From Paenibacillus sp. BSR1-1 (lineage in GTDB: Bacteria > Bacillota > Bacilli > Bacillales > Cytobacillaceae), in assembly GCF_030403775.1 (NCBI RefSeq), contig NZ_JAQMWQ010000015.1, forward strand, positions 62,001 through 126,000: a DNA stretch of 64,000 bases, given 5' to 3'. The notes under the pieces are model-generated. The model saw only the letters and a program-made list of their open reading frames with translations, did not search any database and was not told the DNA's origin. How positions within the stretch are numbered: position 1 is the stretch's first letter; each line of letters begins with the position of its first letter. Shown in pieces: positions 15,979 to 23,758 of this stretch. The translations under genes and the position numbers were made by a program.

Positions 15979-16389
15979 TCACCACTCTAAAAGTTCTTTT
16001 AACACAAACTGTTTCTTTAACTGCTTCTTTTCAGCTTTTCTTAGGGCTTTTCTCCCTTTATCCGTTAGCTGATAATATTTAGCTTCAGTTTCAAGGCTCC
16101 AGCTTGATTGTAAATAGCCGGTCTGTTCTAGTCGATGCAAAAGCGTATATAGAAAACCTTCATTTTCTTCGAACTTTTGTATGCCCCTTCCCCTAAGAAG
16201 CATCGTTAATTCAAAGCCAGTTCTATCCTGAGCAAGCAGCTGCATGACCGCTAAAAGGATCGTTTCTTCACTTTCATCTTGTCGCTTGATTTTTTCAAGA
16301 ATATTTTTTCGATGCTCTTCGGAAAAGGTCAACTCAGAAAATGTCTTCCGATCCATCGCTTTTTTTAAATTTCTCAATCGATTTTCCAT
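15979..16389 (-). CDS. PadR-family transcriptional regulator
   Basis: A 136-aa protein with a winged-helix PadR core in its C-terminal two thirds: ETILLAVMQLLAQDRTGFELTMLL, ENEGFLYTLLHRLEQTGYL and YYQLTDKGRKALRKAE. An N-terminal charged extension of about 40 residues precedes it. PadR genes commonly sit directly before HAAS-domain membrane genes, as here (7-bp gap). It probably represses the operon, perhaps in response to the HAAS protein. Confidence 0.85.
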   Translation of the reverse strand: MENRLRNLKKAMDRKTFSELTFSEEHRKNILEKIKRQDESEETILLAVMQLLAQDRTGFELTMLLRGRGIQKFEENEGFLYTLLHRLEQTGYLQSSWSLETEAKYYQLTDKGRKALRKAEKKQLKKQFVLKELLEW

Positions 16390-16392
16390 CTT

Positions 16393-16926
16393 TCAACCCT
16401 CCAATTGTACCTTTAGTAGTTCTTTTGCACGTCTGAGCCTGGTTTTAACGGTGTTATCACCGACTTCGGTTAACTGGGCGATTTCTTTGATTGGCAGTTC
16501 CTCATAATAATAAAGATAAATGGCTTCCCTATATTTGATTGACAGCGTCATGATGGCCGTAATCAATTGATCATCCTCTTCTTTTTGGATTATGGTTTGC
16601 TCGACCAATTCTTTTTGTGTCGTATTGTTTATCGGCTCTTCTTCCGTGATAACCACGTTCTTGTTGTACCAGCTTTTCAGAAAGTCCTTGCAATGGTTAA
16701 TGGCAATCCGCCATAACCATGTTCTTAGTTTCGCTTTACCGCTATATGTATGAAGACTTTGATAACACTTAACAAATATATCTTGAGTCAAGTCCTCCGC
16801 AATGGCTCGATTATTCACGTAGGAAAAAACAAGCTTCAGGACCTCCTGGCCATACCTGTTCATAATTTCATCGATAAGTGCTTCCTTATCTTCTGTATCT
16901 AACATTTCCACAGTTAATTCTTCCAC
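16393..16926 (-). CDS. ECF-type RNA polymerase sigma factor
   Basis: A 177-aa sigma-70 family protein with region 2 (AEDLTQDIFVKCYQSL, RTWLWRIAINHCKDFL) and region 4 (LSIKYREAIYLYYYEELPIKEIA, TVKTRLRRAKELL). Region 1.1 and 3 are absent, so it is an ECF sigma. It is the first gene of a three-gene unit with PadR and HAAS-SEDS, and no classical RsiW-like anti-sigma gene follows; the membrane SEDS-like protein or PadR may take that role. GTG 16926 follows GGAGGGACGG. Confidence 0.9.
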   Translation of the reverse strand: MEELTVEMLDTEDKEALIDEIMNRYGQEVLKLVFSYVNNRAIAEDLTQDIFVKCYQSLHTYSGKAKLRTWLWRIAINHCKDFLKSWYNKNVVITEEEPINNTTQKELVEQTIIQKEEDDQLITAIMTLSIKYREAIYLYYYEELPIKEIAQLTEVGDNTVKTRLRRAKELLKVQLEG

Positions 16927-16992
16927 GGATCCGTCCCTCCTTCATAAACTATAGACGATATACTCCCTAAAGAAGTTTTTAAATTGAATTAA

Positions 16993-17026
16993 TAAATTAA
17001 AAAACGTTAGGTACTCACCCAACGTT
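16993..17026. terminator. Bidirectional terminator between GNAT gene and sigma operon
   Basis: AACGTTAGGT and ACCCAACGTT pair across a 4-nt loop, with A-run and T-run flanks. It serves the GNAT gene ending at 17035. Confidence 0.8.
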
Positions 17027-17034
17027 TTACTCAT

Positions 17035-17574
17035 TTACTTATCATTTGGATTAATAATCGCTAATACCTGATGGTCTTCCCATCTGCCGTTTATCTTTAC
17101 ATTTTTGATGGCAATGCCCTCTTTGTGAAAGCCGGATTTCTCCAGAACACGAATGGATCCAATATTATGCGGCATTACCCCTGCTTCAATCCTGTGTAAT
17201 TTTAATTCATTAAAGGCATAATCGATCAAAAGCTGCACAGCTTCTGTCGTATAGCCTTTGCCATTTTGCTTTTTATCTAAAAAATAACCGATAAAGGCAC
17301 TTTGAAGAGAGAATCGCCAAACTTGAAAAAGATTAATGGTGCCGATTAATTTTCCATCATTTTTAAAAATGCCAAAATTATAGGCTAGGTCGTTTTGACG
17401 ATCCTCTTCATATTGCTTAATTCTTCTAATCTGAGAATCTAATGTATAAAACTCCTCTTTACGTTCCATTGAAAATTTCTCAAAGAAACTACGGTTTTCC
17501 AAAAGTAATCCTAATAGATCTTCCGCATCCTCTGTTGAAAAAGGTCTTATGTAAATATTCTTACCGATAAGCAT
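17035..17574 (-). CDS. GNAT N-acetyltransferase (RimJ/RimL type)
   Basis: A 179-aa acetyltransferase. It has the usual order of GNAT motifs: LIGTINLFQV (motif D/B strand), GYFLDKKQNGKGYTTEAV (acetyl-CoA loop near residue 100, Q/RxxGxG/A form) and EAGVMPHNIGSIRVLEKSGF (motif B). The pattern NxxSIRVLEKxGF is typical of RimJ-like enzymes that acetylate ribosomal protein N-termini or small amines. It is a single gene with its own terminator. The substrate is unknown. Confidence 0.88.
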   Translation of the reverse strand: MLIGKNIYIRPFSTEDAEDLLGLLLENRSFFEKFSMERKEEFYTLDSQIRRIKQYEEDRQNDLAYNFGIFKNDGKLIGTINLFQVWRFSLQSAFIGYFLDKKQNGKGYTTEAVQLLIDYAFNELKLHRIEAGVMPHNIGSIRVLEKSGFHKEGIAIKNVKINGRWEDHQVLAIINPNDK

Positions 17575-17591
17575 AATATCTTCCTTTCCTC

Positions 17592-17629
17592 CTAAAAACT
17601 GCGATACCCCGTTTCGAAGTATCGCAGTT
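17592..17629 (-). terminator. Terminator of the zinc-ribbon gene
   Basis: An 11-bp perfect stem, AACTGCGATAC with GTATCGCAGTT, is followed on the minus strand by TTTTTAGG. It is 12 bp past the stop at 17641. Confidence 0.85.
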
Positions 17630-17640
17630 CATACAATGTA

Positions 17641-18009
17641 TTATACTAAAAACGCTCCCAGGGCTACCATTGCTTTTTTTAGCGCCTGTTCATAGGCTTT
17701 ATCTTTACCAACCACAGCACGGAAATCTTTTACATCACGAACTGTCGAGCGTCCCTCTATCTCATAGCCATTATTAAAAATAAGCAGACAGATGGTAGAT
17801 TTATCGCTCATCCGGTGAAACTTTTTCTCGACGATCATTTCTTCTAATTTTTCGAGCTTATCGTCCTTAATCGAATGCGTCCGGGAATATGGGATTACGA
17901 TATGATCATAAATGTGGTGATTCTTACAGGTTACAAACAGAATATTTTCGCCTTTATGCTCGACGTGATTAATCTCTCCACATTTAGGGCAAATACTATC
18001 TATGAACAT
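17641..18009 (-). CDS. Zinc-ribbon protein with Gp49-like C-terminal domain
   Basis: A 122-aa protein. The N-terminus has CPKCGEINHVEH and a following CKNHH, forming a probable zinc ribbon. The C-terminal half, NGYEIEGRSTVRDVKDF plus GKDKAYEQALKKAMVALGAF, resembles the small Gp49/Sf6 gene-66 phage domain, which also occurs in bacterial chromosomes. Such a fusion is unusual. No phage genes surround it, so it is probably a domesticated or chromosomal family. The function is unknown. ATG 18009 follows GGGGAGAG. Confidence 0.7.
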   Translation of the reverse strand: MFIDSICPKCGEINHVEHKGENILFVTCKNHHIYDHIVIPYSRTHSIKDDKLEKLEEMIVEKKFHRMSDKSTICLLIFNNGYEIEGRSTVRDVKDFRAVVGKDKAYEQALKKAMVALGAFLV

Positions 18010-18098
18010 AATTTCGCTCTCCCCTTAAATAATATTTTTACAGAAAAAAAACGATTTTGGCTAGCCTGCTGTGTTCTTTTATATATTTCAATTTCATA

Positions 18099-18127
18099 AA
18101 AAAAATACCTTCCAACATAGGAAGGTA
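18099..18127 (-). terminator. Terminator of the MBL-fold gene
   Basis: A TACCTTCC/GGAAGGTA stem with a 6-nt loop and a T-run on the minus strand lies 40 bp past the stop at 18169. Confidence 0.82.
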
Positions 18128-18168
18128 CGTTAAATTTAATCTTATTCTAATGTTTTCTAATTTAAATT

Positions 18169-18870
18169 TTAAAATAGTAATAGTGAATTCCCCACCTTTA
18201 ACAACTCAGTGACAAACTCTTTACTCTCACCAACCAATACTCCTCCATGTCCGGTGCAAATAGCAATGGAGTCAAACGGTTGAATCGTCTTTAATCCCTC
18301 AAGAAACGCTGGCAATTGTTCTTTCGGAACTCCCCCTTCCTTCAAATAGTCTAACCATGCTTCCCGAAGCTCATTTCCCTCCGAGACTATACCATCTGCT
18401 GATAATGGGTCTCCGAAAAAGCAAAGAAAATCGCCAGTGAATAAAACTTGTGTTGGTCTGTGATAAAAAATAACAGAACCTGGAGTATGATAGCCTACAA
18501 GCTGACAATCAAAATCACGGAAAATACCTTGGTCAGGCAATTCATAATGGAATTGTTCCGGCTCAGGGTACTCAATCATATTTTTTTCATTCGGATGGAT
18601 AAACTTTTTTGCCTTCGTAAAAAGTGCGGCTGATTGCACATGATCTTCATGCCCATGGGTTGCAATGAAAAGGACAACATCCTCAACTGATTTACCGATG
18701 CTATATAAGGCTTCTTCAATATATTTGGCGTGCTGTAATTTCCCAGAATCAATAACCGTCACACCATGGTCTTCGACTATAAAGTAGCAGTTATTATAGG
18801 AATTCCAACTCGAATCCCACACGGCTAACACAAAAACGTTTTTAGTTACATTTTCAAAAATATAATTCAT
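18169..18870 (-). CDS. MBL-fold metallo-hydrolase
   Basis: A 233-aa metallo-beta-lactamase-fold protein with the zinc motif ATHGHEDHVQSA (HxHxDH near residue 70), GYHTPGSVIF, the Asp in FTGDFL and the final CTGHGG. The hydroxyacylglutathione hydrolase/lactonase branch of the superfamily is the best fit. It is monocistronic, transcribed alone, with a clear terminator. Substrate not predictable; a thioester or lactone is likely. Confidence 0.85.
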   Translation of the reverse strand: MNYIFENVTKNVFVLAVWDSSWNSYNNCYFIVEDHGVTVIDSGKLQHAKYIEEALYSIGKSVEDVVLFIATHGHEDHVQSAALFTKAKKFIHPNEKNMIEYPEPEQFHYELPDQGIFRDFDCQLVGYHTPGSVIFYHRPTQVLFTGDFLCFFGDPLSADGIVSEGNELREAWLDYLKEGGVPKEQLPAFLEGLKTIQPFDSIAICTGHGGVLVGESKEFVTELLKVGNSLLLF

Positions 18871-18934
18871 CTAAAATTCCCCCTAGTATCTCTATGCTGT
18901 AATATTCGCTTTCTAAGATACTCTCCCCTGCAAT

Positions 18935-18962
18935 AAATAAAATCTAGCCATATGGCTAGATT
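18935..18962 (-). terminator. Terminator overlapping the stop at 18956
   Basis: AATCTAGCCATATGGCTAGATT is a perfect palindrome in two halves of 11 (AATCTAGCCAT / ATGGCTAGATT). T-rich sequence follows on the minus strand. The palindrome spans 18941-18962 and includes the last codons of the gene. Confidence 0.75.
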
Positions 18963-19183
18963 CTATTTTTTACATCTTCTCTTATTGATTCAATCATTTG
19001 TTCTGATAAATTGGCTGGCAGCGAGGTACCCTCCTTAAAAATCCAAGCATTAACGAGTTCAAGATCTTCTTTTTTAAAAGTAATGCTGTAAACTTGATTC
19101 TCATATGTAATTTCTGCAGTGACAAATTCCTCATTGTAAAAATCATCATCAATGATCATATTGGTTATTTCATAAGGCTTCAC
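18956..19183 (-). CDS. Small conserved acidic protein of unknown function (75 aa)
   Basis: The frame is open from 19243, but the best start is GTG at 19183 because AAAAGGAGA lies six bases before it; the upstream GTG has no ribosome site. The product (MKPYEITNMIIDDDFYNEEF start) is acidic, with a beta-rich middle (TAEITYENQVYSITF) and an alpha C-terminus. I do not recognise the family. It lies directly after the MazG-like gene and is probably co-transcribed with it. Confidence 0.6.
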   Translation of the reverse strand: MKPYEITNMIIDDDFYNEEFVTAEITYENQVYSITFKKEDLELVNAWIFKEGTSLPANLSEQMIESIREDVKNRI

Positions 19184-19239
19184 GAGTAGTCTCCTTTTAT
19201 CTTTTATGAATATAGGGTTAGCCTTATATGATTGATTAT

Positions 19240-19620
19240 TCACTTGGTTTTGACAATATCCTTATTCTTGCGGTTCCTGACTTCCTCCATCTTGGCATAA
19301 AAACTATCCTCAGCATCGATTCCGAAAAAATTGTAAAACTTGAGCATATAAGCTAGGCAGTCGGCTAACTCTTTCCCCAGATCTTCTTTAATTTGTTCTT
19401 TTGCCAGCTCAAAAGCCTTTTCTTCCGGTATTCCTTCTTTAGCGAATGAAGCAGTTATGTTAAAGGCCTTCCTGAGCTCTTCCGCTACTTCTGCAACTTC
19501 CGTTGTCAAAAGCATGTAATTATTTAGAAGAGAAGCTCTGCTTTTTTCAAAGTTCTCCTCGCTAATTTCCCATCCCATTTCTTTTTGGTACTGTTTTGAA
19601 AAAATTTGAATATCCTTCAT
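19240..19620 (-). CDS. MazG-like nucleotide pyrophosphohydrolase
   Basis: A 126-aa all-alpha NTP-PPase-type protein. The metal-binding EExxE/ExxD pattern appears in LTTEVAEVAEELRKAF (near residue 35) and later KELADCLAYMLKFYNFFGID (near 84-103). These hydrolyse nucleoside triphosphates or modified nucleotides to monophosphates and PPi, a house-cleaning role. ATG 19620 follows GGGGGGAT. It heads a two-gene unit with the small acidic protein. Confidence 0.82.
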   Translation of the reverse strand: MKDIQIFSKQYQKEMGWEISEENFEKSRASLLNNYMLLTTEVAEVAEELRKAFNITASFAKEGIPEEKAFELAKEQIKEDLGKELADCLAYMLKFYNFFGIDAEDSFYAKMEEVRNRKNKDIVKTK

Positions 19621-19746
19621 CCAAAAATCCCCCCTCTTGTTTTCATCCTTAACTTTATTTAATCAGAAGATGAATTAGTTTTTCAAATACCTTTGATACA
19701 TTTTTACACTAAATTTGGACAGGTTATGGGTAGGAGGCTGACGGCA

Positions 19747-19881
19747 ATGAAAAAAGAAGATAAGCTGAAAAGTTCAAGTCAAATGAATTCCAAAAGGAAT
19801 CAAAGTCAGGCAGGCCAGACTGTAAATCAAAATGACACTATCAAGGATTATAACAGAGCATGGGAAGATGACCGTCTTTAA
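19747..19881 (+). CDS. Small hydrophilic protein, SASP-like composition (44 aa)
   Basis: Starts at ATG 19747, 10-11 bases after GTAGGAGGCTG. The product is rich in Ser, Gln, Asn and Lys, with no hydrophobic segment and an acidic end (DYNRAWEDDRL). Composition resembles minor small acid-soluble spore proteins but I cannot assign a family. The last codons overlap a terminator stem, a compact arrangement common for small sporulation genes. Confidence 0.6.
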   Translation: MKKEDKLKSSSQMNSKRNQSQAGQTVNQNDTIKDYNRAWEDDRL

Positions 19882-19903
19882 TACCGGCATCTTCCCTTTA
19901 TTT
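19862..19903 (+). terminator. Terminator of the 44-aa gene
   Basis: GGGAAGATG (19862-19870) pairs perfectly with CATCTTCCC (19888-19896), followed by TTTATTTGTTT. The stop codon lies in the loop. Confidence 0.78.
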
Positions 19904-19991
19904 GTTTCATCACGGCTACGGTACAATAACCCATATTTACATAAGCTTTTGTGTTAAAAGCCATAATAAAGCAAAAAAAGGGGGTAATTTT

Positions 19992-20333
19992 ATGAAAAAG
20001 ATTCTAATTAGTTTTTTTGTCTTAACGGCCCTTTTTTCTCAAAGTGTGAACCCGCTCATTTCTTCCAATAGAGCTGTGGCACAACATAAACCCATTCCAC
20101 CATATGCAAAATGGGGCGTTATGGCAATGGAGAAAACCCATGAGCAGTATCCAAAAGCAAATATCGTTGATTATCTTCATATTGGCAGAGTTACCGGTAC
20201 AAAGACCTCAACCGAAAAATTCAAATTATGGTTAAAAGAAAATAACAAGGAATTCGGTGTATTCATAGATATTGAATTTAATAATGAAACACAGAAGGTC
20301 ATTAAAATAACTTTCAGGGAGTCATCAAGATAA
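19992..20333 (+). CDS. YqzG/YhdC-family secreted protein (DUF3889)
   Basis: A 113-aa protein with a Sec signal peptide (MKKILISFFVLTALFSQSV, cleavage near VAQ) and a DUF3889 domain: PPYAKWGVMAMEKTHEQYP, ANIVDYLHIGRV and NEFGVFIDIEFN-like strand. ATG 19992 follows GGGGGTAA; an upstream in-frame extension to 19902 lacks a ribosome site and would bury the signal peptide. Bacillus homologues are small exported proteins of unknown function. Confidence 0.82.
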   Translation: MKKILISFFVLTALFSQSVNPLISSNRAVAQHKPIPPYAKWGVMAMEKTHEQYPKANIVDYLHIGRVTGTKTSTEKFKLWLKENNKEFGVFIDIEFNNETQKVIKITFRESSR

Positions 20334-20334
20334 A

Positions 20335-20730
20335 ATGCTTAAGAAATTCTCTTTAAAGACAAACCAACGTGATCAAATGATTGAAGTTACGCAGCAAGTT
20401 CAAGATTTTATAAAGGAAATGAACTACCAAGAAGGTGCCGTCATTGTTTATTGCCCTCACACAACCGCGGGAATAACGATTAATGAAAACGCCGATCCTG
20501 ATGTGAAAAGCGACATGATTCGCCGCTTCGACGAAGTGTATCCGTGGGATCACAAACTCGATCGCCATATGGAAGGCAATACCGCTGCGCATATGAAAGC
20601 CAGTACGGTAGGGTCATCGCAGCATGTCATTGTAGCAGATGGACGTTTGCTGTTGGGGACATGGCAAGGAATTTATTTCTGTGAGTTTGACGGCCCGCGA
20701 AATCGGACCTTTTATGTGAAGGTTCACTAA
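20335..20730 (+). CDS. yjbQ: YjbQ/UPF0047 family protein (secondary thiamine-phosphate synthase-like)
   Basis: A 131-aa protein with the whole family signature: VYCPHTTAGITINENADPD, the EGNTAAHMKASTVGSS stretch and LGTWQGIYFCEFDGPR near the end. Conserved His residues (in CPHTT and AAHMKAS) form the active site seen in structures. Homologues have weak thiamine-phosphate synthase activity in vitro; the true role is unsettled. It begins 1 bp after the DUF3889 stop, so the two may be read from one message. Confidence 0.92.
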   Translation: MLKKFSLKTNQRDQMIEVTQQVQDFIKEMNYQEGAVIVYCPHTTAGITINENADPDVKSDMIRRFDEVYPWDHKLDRHMEGNTAAHMKASTVGSSQHVIVADGRLLLGTWQGIYFCEFDGPRNRTFYVKVH

Positions 20731-20887
20731 AATAAACTCATTTGTACTACTCCTCCAAATTCCCCAATAGAAAAATTTTCTAAAAAACATGATAAAATTG
20801 TAGTCGATTCATCCTTGCTGTTATATAATATAATAAATTAATCAAACCTGTTATATAATAATTAAACATGATATGGGGGATAAGGAA

Positions 20888-21211
20888 ATGAATAAAACAG
20901 ACTCAATAGCTCGGAGAATCCTAGGTTGGAAGTTAAATAGGTGGGACCGATGGTATGACTATGAAAAGAATTTATTCATTCATGATTCTGAATTTCAACC
21001 AGAACATAAACTTGATCATGCAATGCTCATCGTGGAAAAGCTAGGGATGTTTGGATACACCTATTCATCAAATGGTCATTCAGAGGTCAGCTTTAATGAT
21101 GTCAAGGCAACTGGCGCCACGTTATCACAAGCCATTACAAATGCTGCCTACTCCATCATTGAAAAACACTCATCCGTTGACAGCGCAAGATTGTGGCAGC
21201 AATTGTGCTAA
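20888..21211 (+). CDS. BC1872-like phage ABA-sandwich domain protein
   Basis: A 107-aa protein with the pattern IARRILGWKLNRW, FQPEHKLDHAMLIVEKL, YSSNGHSEVSF and ATLSQAITNAAYSII. This is the arrangement of the BC1872/phage ABA-sandwich family found in Bacillus chromosomes and phages. ATG 20888 is preferred over ATG 20873 because GGGGGAT falls seven bases before it. The function is unknown; it stands alone with a terminator. Confidence 0.7.
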   Translation: MNKTDSIARRILGWKLNRWDRWYDYEKNLFIHDSEFQPEHKLDHAMLIVEKLGMFGYTYSSNGHSEVSFNDVKATGATLSQAITNAAYSIIEKHSSVDSARLWQQLC

Positions 21212-21231
21212 AACCCAATACAAAATCATAA

Positions 21232-21266
21232 ATGAAAAAGAACCTGGGATCTCCAAGTTCTTTTTT
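21232..21266. terminator. Bidirectional terminator between convergent genes
   Basis: AGAACCTGG and CCAAGTTCT arms with one mismatch, A-run before and TTTTTTATT after. It separates the plus-strand ABA-sandwich gene from the minus-strand hydrolase. Confidence 0.8.
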
Positions 21267-21279
21267 ATTCTACTCGTTA

Positions 21280-21948
21280 CTAGATTGTATTTCTGATAAT
21301 AAATTCTTGGATGCAAGCAATCACTTCATTTGCCGTATTAATCGTGGCAGTGATATCTCCAGGGATCTCTAAACTATGGTCAGCTTTCGGAATTACCACG
21401 GTGTTCACAAGCCCATTATTTTTCAAAGAAGCAATTTTCTCCTCGATATAGTGATGATCATTATCCCCAATAACGCAAAGAGACGGACGTTCCGTTTTCA
21501 TTATGGCCTGGTACACAGTATCCACTTTTAGCAATGGGGTTAACCAGATTCCCAAAGCATTGGGAAAGAGATTTTTCTGCGTCCATTCCAACGCCATCGG
21601 AATCGTTCCGATGGATTTACTCAACAGAAACGGCTGTTCATAGTGGGTGTCCCTCAGAACTTCCTTAATAACAGCCTTAACATCTTCATACATCCAACGC
21701 TCTTGTTCCACTTCGTCGTGCTTTTTGAAGTGTTCATTTTTTGCAAAGGTATAATTGATATGGAGAACATCCACGTTATTGTGTAAACACATACTTGTTG
21801 CATAATAAAATAAGGGTCTATCAGTTGAATATCCAAGTCCTGGAAGCATAATACAAATGTTTTTATTAGGTTGTTCATGCCGAATCCATGTATAGGGAAT
21901 GGTTGAATGTTCGTTTCTCACCACTTGATCTGCACTAATTTGATACAT
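21280..21948 (-). CDS. Alpha/beta hydrolase family protein
   Basis: A 222-aa alpha/beta-hydrolase fold: oxyanion region MLPGLGYSTDRPL, nucleophile elbow LSKSIGT (Ser-x-Ser-x-Gly form), Asp in IGDNDHHYIEE and His in PKADHSLEIPG. The elbow S-K-S-I-G deviates from GxSxG at the first Gly, as in some small dienelactone-type hydrolases. ATG 21948 has GAGGTG six bases upstream; a GTG nine bases earlier is unlikely. Substrate unknown. Confidence 0.8.
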   Translation of the reverse strand: MYQISADQVVRNEHSTIPYTWIRHEQPNKNICIMLPGLGYSTDRPLFYYATSMCLHNNVDVLHINYTFAKNEHFKKHDEVEQERWMYEDVKAVIKEVLRDTHYEQPFLLSKSIGTIPMALEWTQKNLFPNALGIWLTPLLKVDTVYQAIMKTERPSLCVIGDNDHHYIEEKIASLKNNGLVNTVVIPKADHSLEIPGDITATINTANEVIACIQEFIIRNTI

Positions 21949-22014
21949 GCCATTCACCTCTTATTCATTTGATCCGAAAACCAACAAAAACGGATTTTAA
22001 TAGAATGCCCACTG

Positions 22015-22317
22015 TCAAATCCCCCTTAGATTTACTTTTTCAAAATGTTCAACCGTTGGGAATGGATCATAAAAATGATGCAATAGCTTTTTCCATTCCT
22101 GATATTCCTCTGATTGCCTGAATCCAACCGTATGATCCTCTAACGTTTCCCACTTTACCAACAACAGGTACTTTCCGTCTGCTTCGATGCAGCGCTGTAA
22201 TTCGTGAGACTGGTAGCCCTTCATCGATGAAATAATGGTTGAGGCCTTTCGAAAAACTTCCTCAAATTCTGGTTCCAGCCCCTGTTTAACCTGCAGTATA
22301 GCCGCTTCTAATATCAT
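22015..22317 (-). CDS. Antibiotic biosynthesis monooxygenase (ABM) domain protein
   Basis: A 100-aa dimeric ferredoxin-like ABM protein: ILEAAILQVKQGLEPEFEE, MKGYQSHELQRC and LLLVKWETLEDHTVGFRQS. ABM proteins act as cofactor-free monooxygenases or heme-degrading enzymes, or remain uncharacterised. No IsdG-type heme ligands are obvious. ATG 22317 follows GGGGGAAG. It is monocistronic. Confidence 0.85.
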   Translation of the reverse strand: MILEAAILQVKQGLEPEFEEVFRKASTIISSMKGYQSHELQRCIEADGKYLLLVKWETLEDHTVGFRQSEEYQEWKKLLHHFYDPFPTVEHFEKVNLRGI

Positions 22318-22447
22318 TTTCTTCCCCCTAGATATGATAAATTTTGGTAATCTAAGTCTATCACACGCTGCTTCTTAATTGGAAACTAACAACTAGGTAT
22401 TTTTAAAGTGATTCTTGATATAATGGTATATTCAAGGAGTGATTTTT

Positions 22448-23266
22448 TTGAAAATAATCAAATACCTTTTGATAGTTGTACTTTTTATTGGTGTTGGGGC
22501 TGGGGCATGGCTTTATTACCCGCAATATCAAATTCATAAAATGAAAAAACAAACCGTTGAGGTTAGCAAAGATAATACGACTGTATCTTATTTAGATTAT
22601 TTTCGGGATTCTAACGCCTCTCAAATAAATCATCTAGCGCTAGGCGATTCTATCATTCGCGGAGTGGGAGCTGGGGAGAATGAAAATCTTGTTTCTCAGT
22701 TCTCTAGCAGGCTGGAACAGCAAATTCATAAACCAATTGTCTTTCAAAATGAAGGCATAAATGGAATAACAAGCGGGGAATTAGTTGCACTTGTTCAAGA
22801 TGGCCGATTTGATGAAGAAATCAAAAAGGCTAACATTGTGACGATTAATGTGGGCGGTAATGACGTTCTTAGGATGGCAAAAGGGCAAAACTTCCAAAAC
22901 GTCTTCCAATCATTTAGTCAATTACAAACCTCTTTTTCGAAAAATTTGTCTGGCATTGCTGATAGAATTCACATGCTGAATCCTGACGCTACCATCGTCT
23001 TTTTAGAATTGTATAATCCGTTGTCTCCTGATAATGATATGTATTCTTTGGCGGACAAATTGCTTCCAAAATGGAATCTGCAAATTTATCAGGTTGCTGG
23101 TCATTATTCATCATCCATGGTGGTGGAGACGACTCAGGCTATTAACGGGGAAAAGCTGCAAAATTTATCACCTGATGGAGTTCACCCCAATTCGGCTGGT
23201 TATACAGCCATATCGGAGCTTATGATCGATCAGTTTAAACACCAATATCGGAAAGAGCCGGTATAA
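22448..23266 (+). CDS. Membrane-anchored SGNH/GDSL hydrolase
   Basis: A 272-aa protein starting at TTG 22448 (AAGGAGTGA seven bases upstream; GTG 22439 lies inside this site). One N-terminal membrane helix (YLLIVVLFIGVGAGAWLYY) is followed by an extracellular SGNH domain: block I LALGDSIIRGVG, block II Gly in NEGINGITSG, block III NVGGND, block V DGVHPNSAGY. Catalytic Ser and His-Asp are present. It probably removes acyl groups from lipids or cell-wall polymers outside the membrane. Confidence 0.87.
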   Translation: MKIIKYLLIVVLFIGVGAGAWLYYPQYQIHKMKKQTVEVSKDNTTVSYLDYFRDSNASQINHLALGDSIIRGVGAGENENLVSQFSSRLEQQIHKPIVFQNEGINGITSGELVALVQDGRFDEEIKKANIVTINVGGNDVLRMAKGQNFQNVFQSFSQLQTSFSKNLSGIADRIHMLNPDATIVFLELYNPLSPDNDMYSLADKLLPKWNLQIYQVAGHYSSSMVVETTQAINGEKLQNLSPDGVHPNSAGYTAISELMIDQFKHQYRKEPV

Positions 23267-23297
23267 AACCGAAGGAAATAGTTCCTTTGGTTTTTTT
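23267..23297 (+). terminator. Terminator of the SGNH hydrolase gene
   Basis: An AACCGAAGGAA/TTCCTTTGGTT stem with a 4-nt loop and seven T lies right after the stop. Confidence 0.9.
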
Positions 23298-23386
23298 AAT
23301 ATTCTTATATCCCGATTTGGAGCATATATTGTATTACATTGCATTCACCTGCTTTATAACGGAAAAGATAAAAGGTGGGTTTCATC

Positions 23387-23746
23387 ATGAAATGCAAAAT
23401 ACATCGGTGTAATTGTCGAAAGGTATGGTCGATTCAAAATAGAAAGACAAGAACCATTGCTAATACCGTACTCTTAAATGGGGAATGGTTTGCTGAATTA
23501 AAGCCTGAGAGAAAGTGTAACCCAAAAGGATTTGTGATATCCAATAAAATCCAAGATATCATTTTCAACCCTGATTATGAATTAGTGAATCAATTTCACA
23601 AGGTTGCAAAATTAATTTACGACAAAGAAAATGTGGATTTTAATATTTTAAAAGGGAAATATTTATACTTTGCGGAAGACGGCTCCTGTTATTTATTAAA
23701 AAAAATGGGCTGCCAGCATAGCCGGCAACCCCAAACAGCCAATTAG
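23387..23746 (+). CDS. Cys/His-headed hypothetical protein (119 aa)
   Basis: ATG 23387 follows AAAGGTGGG. The first ten residues contain CKIHRCNCR, a possible small metal site; the rest predicts as mixed alpha/beta with WFAELKPERKCNP and YFAEDGSCYLLKKMGC. I recognise no family. Its 3-prime end overlaps a terminator stem shared with the convergent CAP-domain gene. Confidence 0.6.
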   Translation: MKCKIHRCNCRKVWSIQNRKTRTIANTVLLNGEWFAELKPERKCNPKGFVISNKIQDIIFNPDYELVNQFHKVAKLIYDKENVDFNILKGKYLYFAEDGSCYLLKKMGCQHSRQPQTAN

Positions 23747-23758
23747 GCTGTTTTTTAT
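23734..23758. terminator. Bidirectional terminator between convergent genes
   Basis: AACAGCC (23734-23740) and GGCTGTT (23746-23752) with a 5-nt loop and T-run. Both flanking genes end inside it. Confidence 0.82.

Noticed and set aside
17641..18009. Evidence for a prophage or genomic island around the Gp49-like and ABA-sandwich genes
   Set aside because: No integrase, structural phage gene, tRNA or att-like direct repeat was found nearby; the neighbours are ordinary chromosomal genes.
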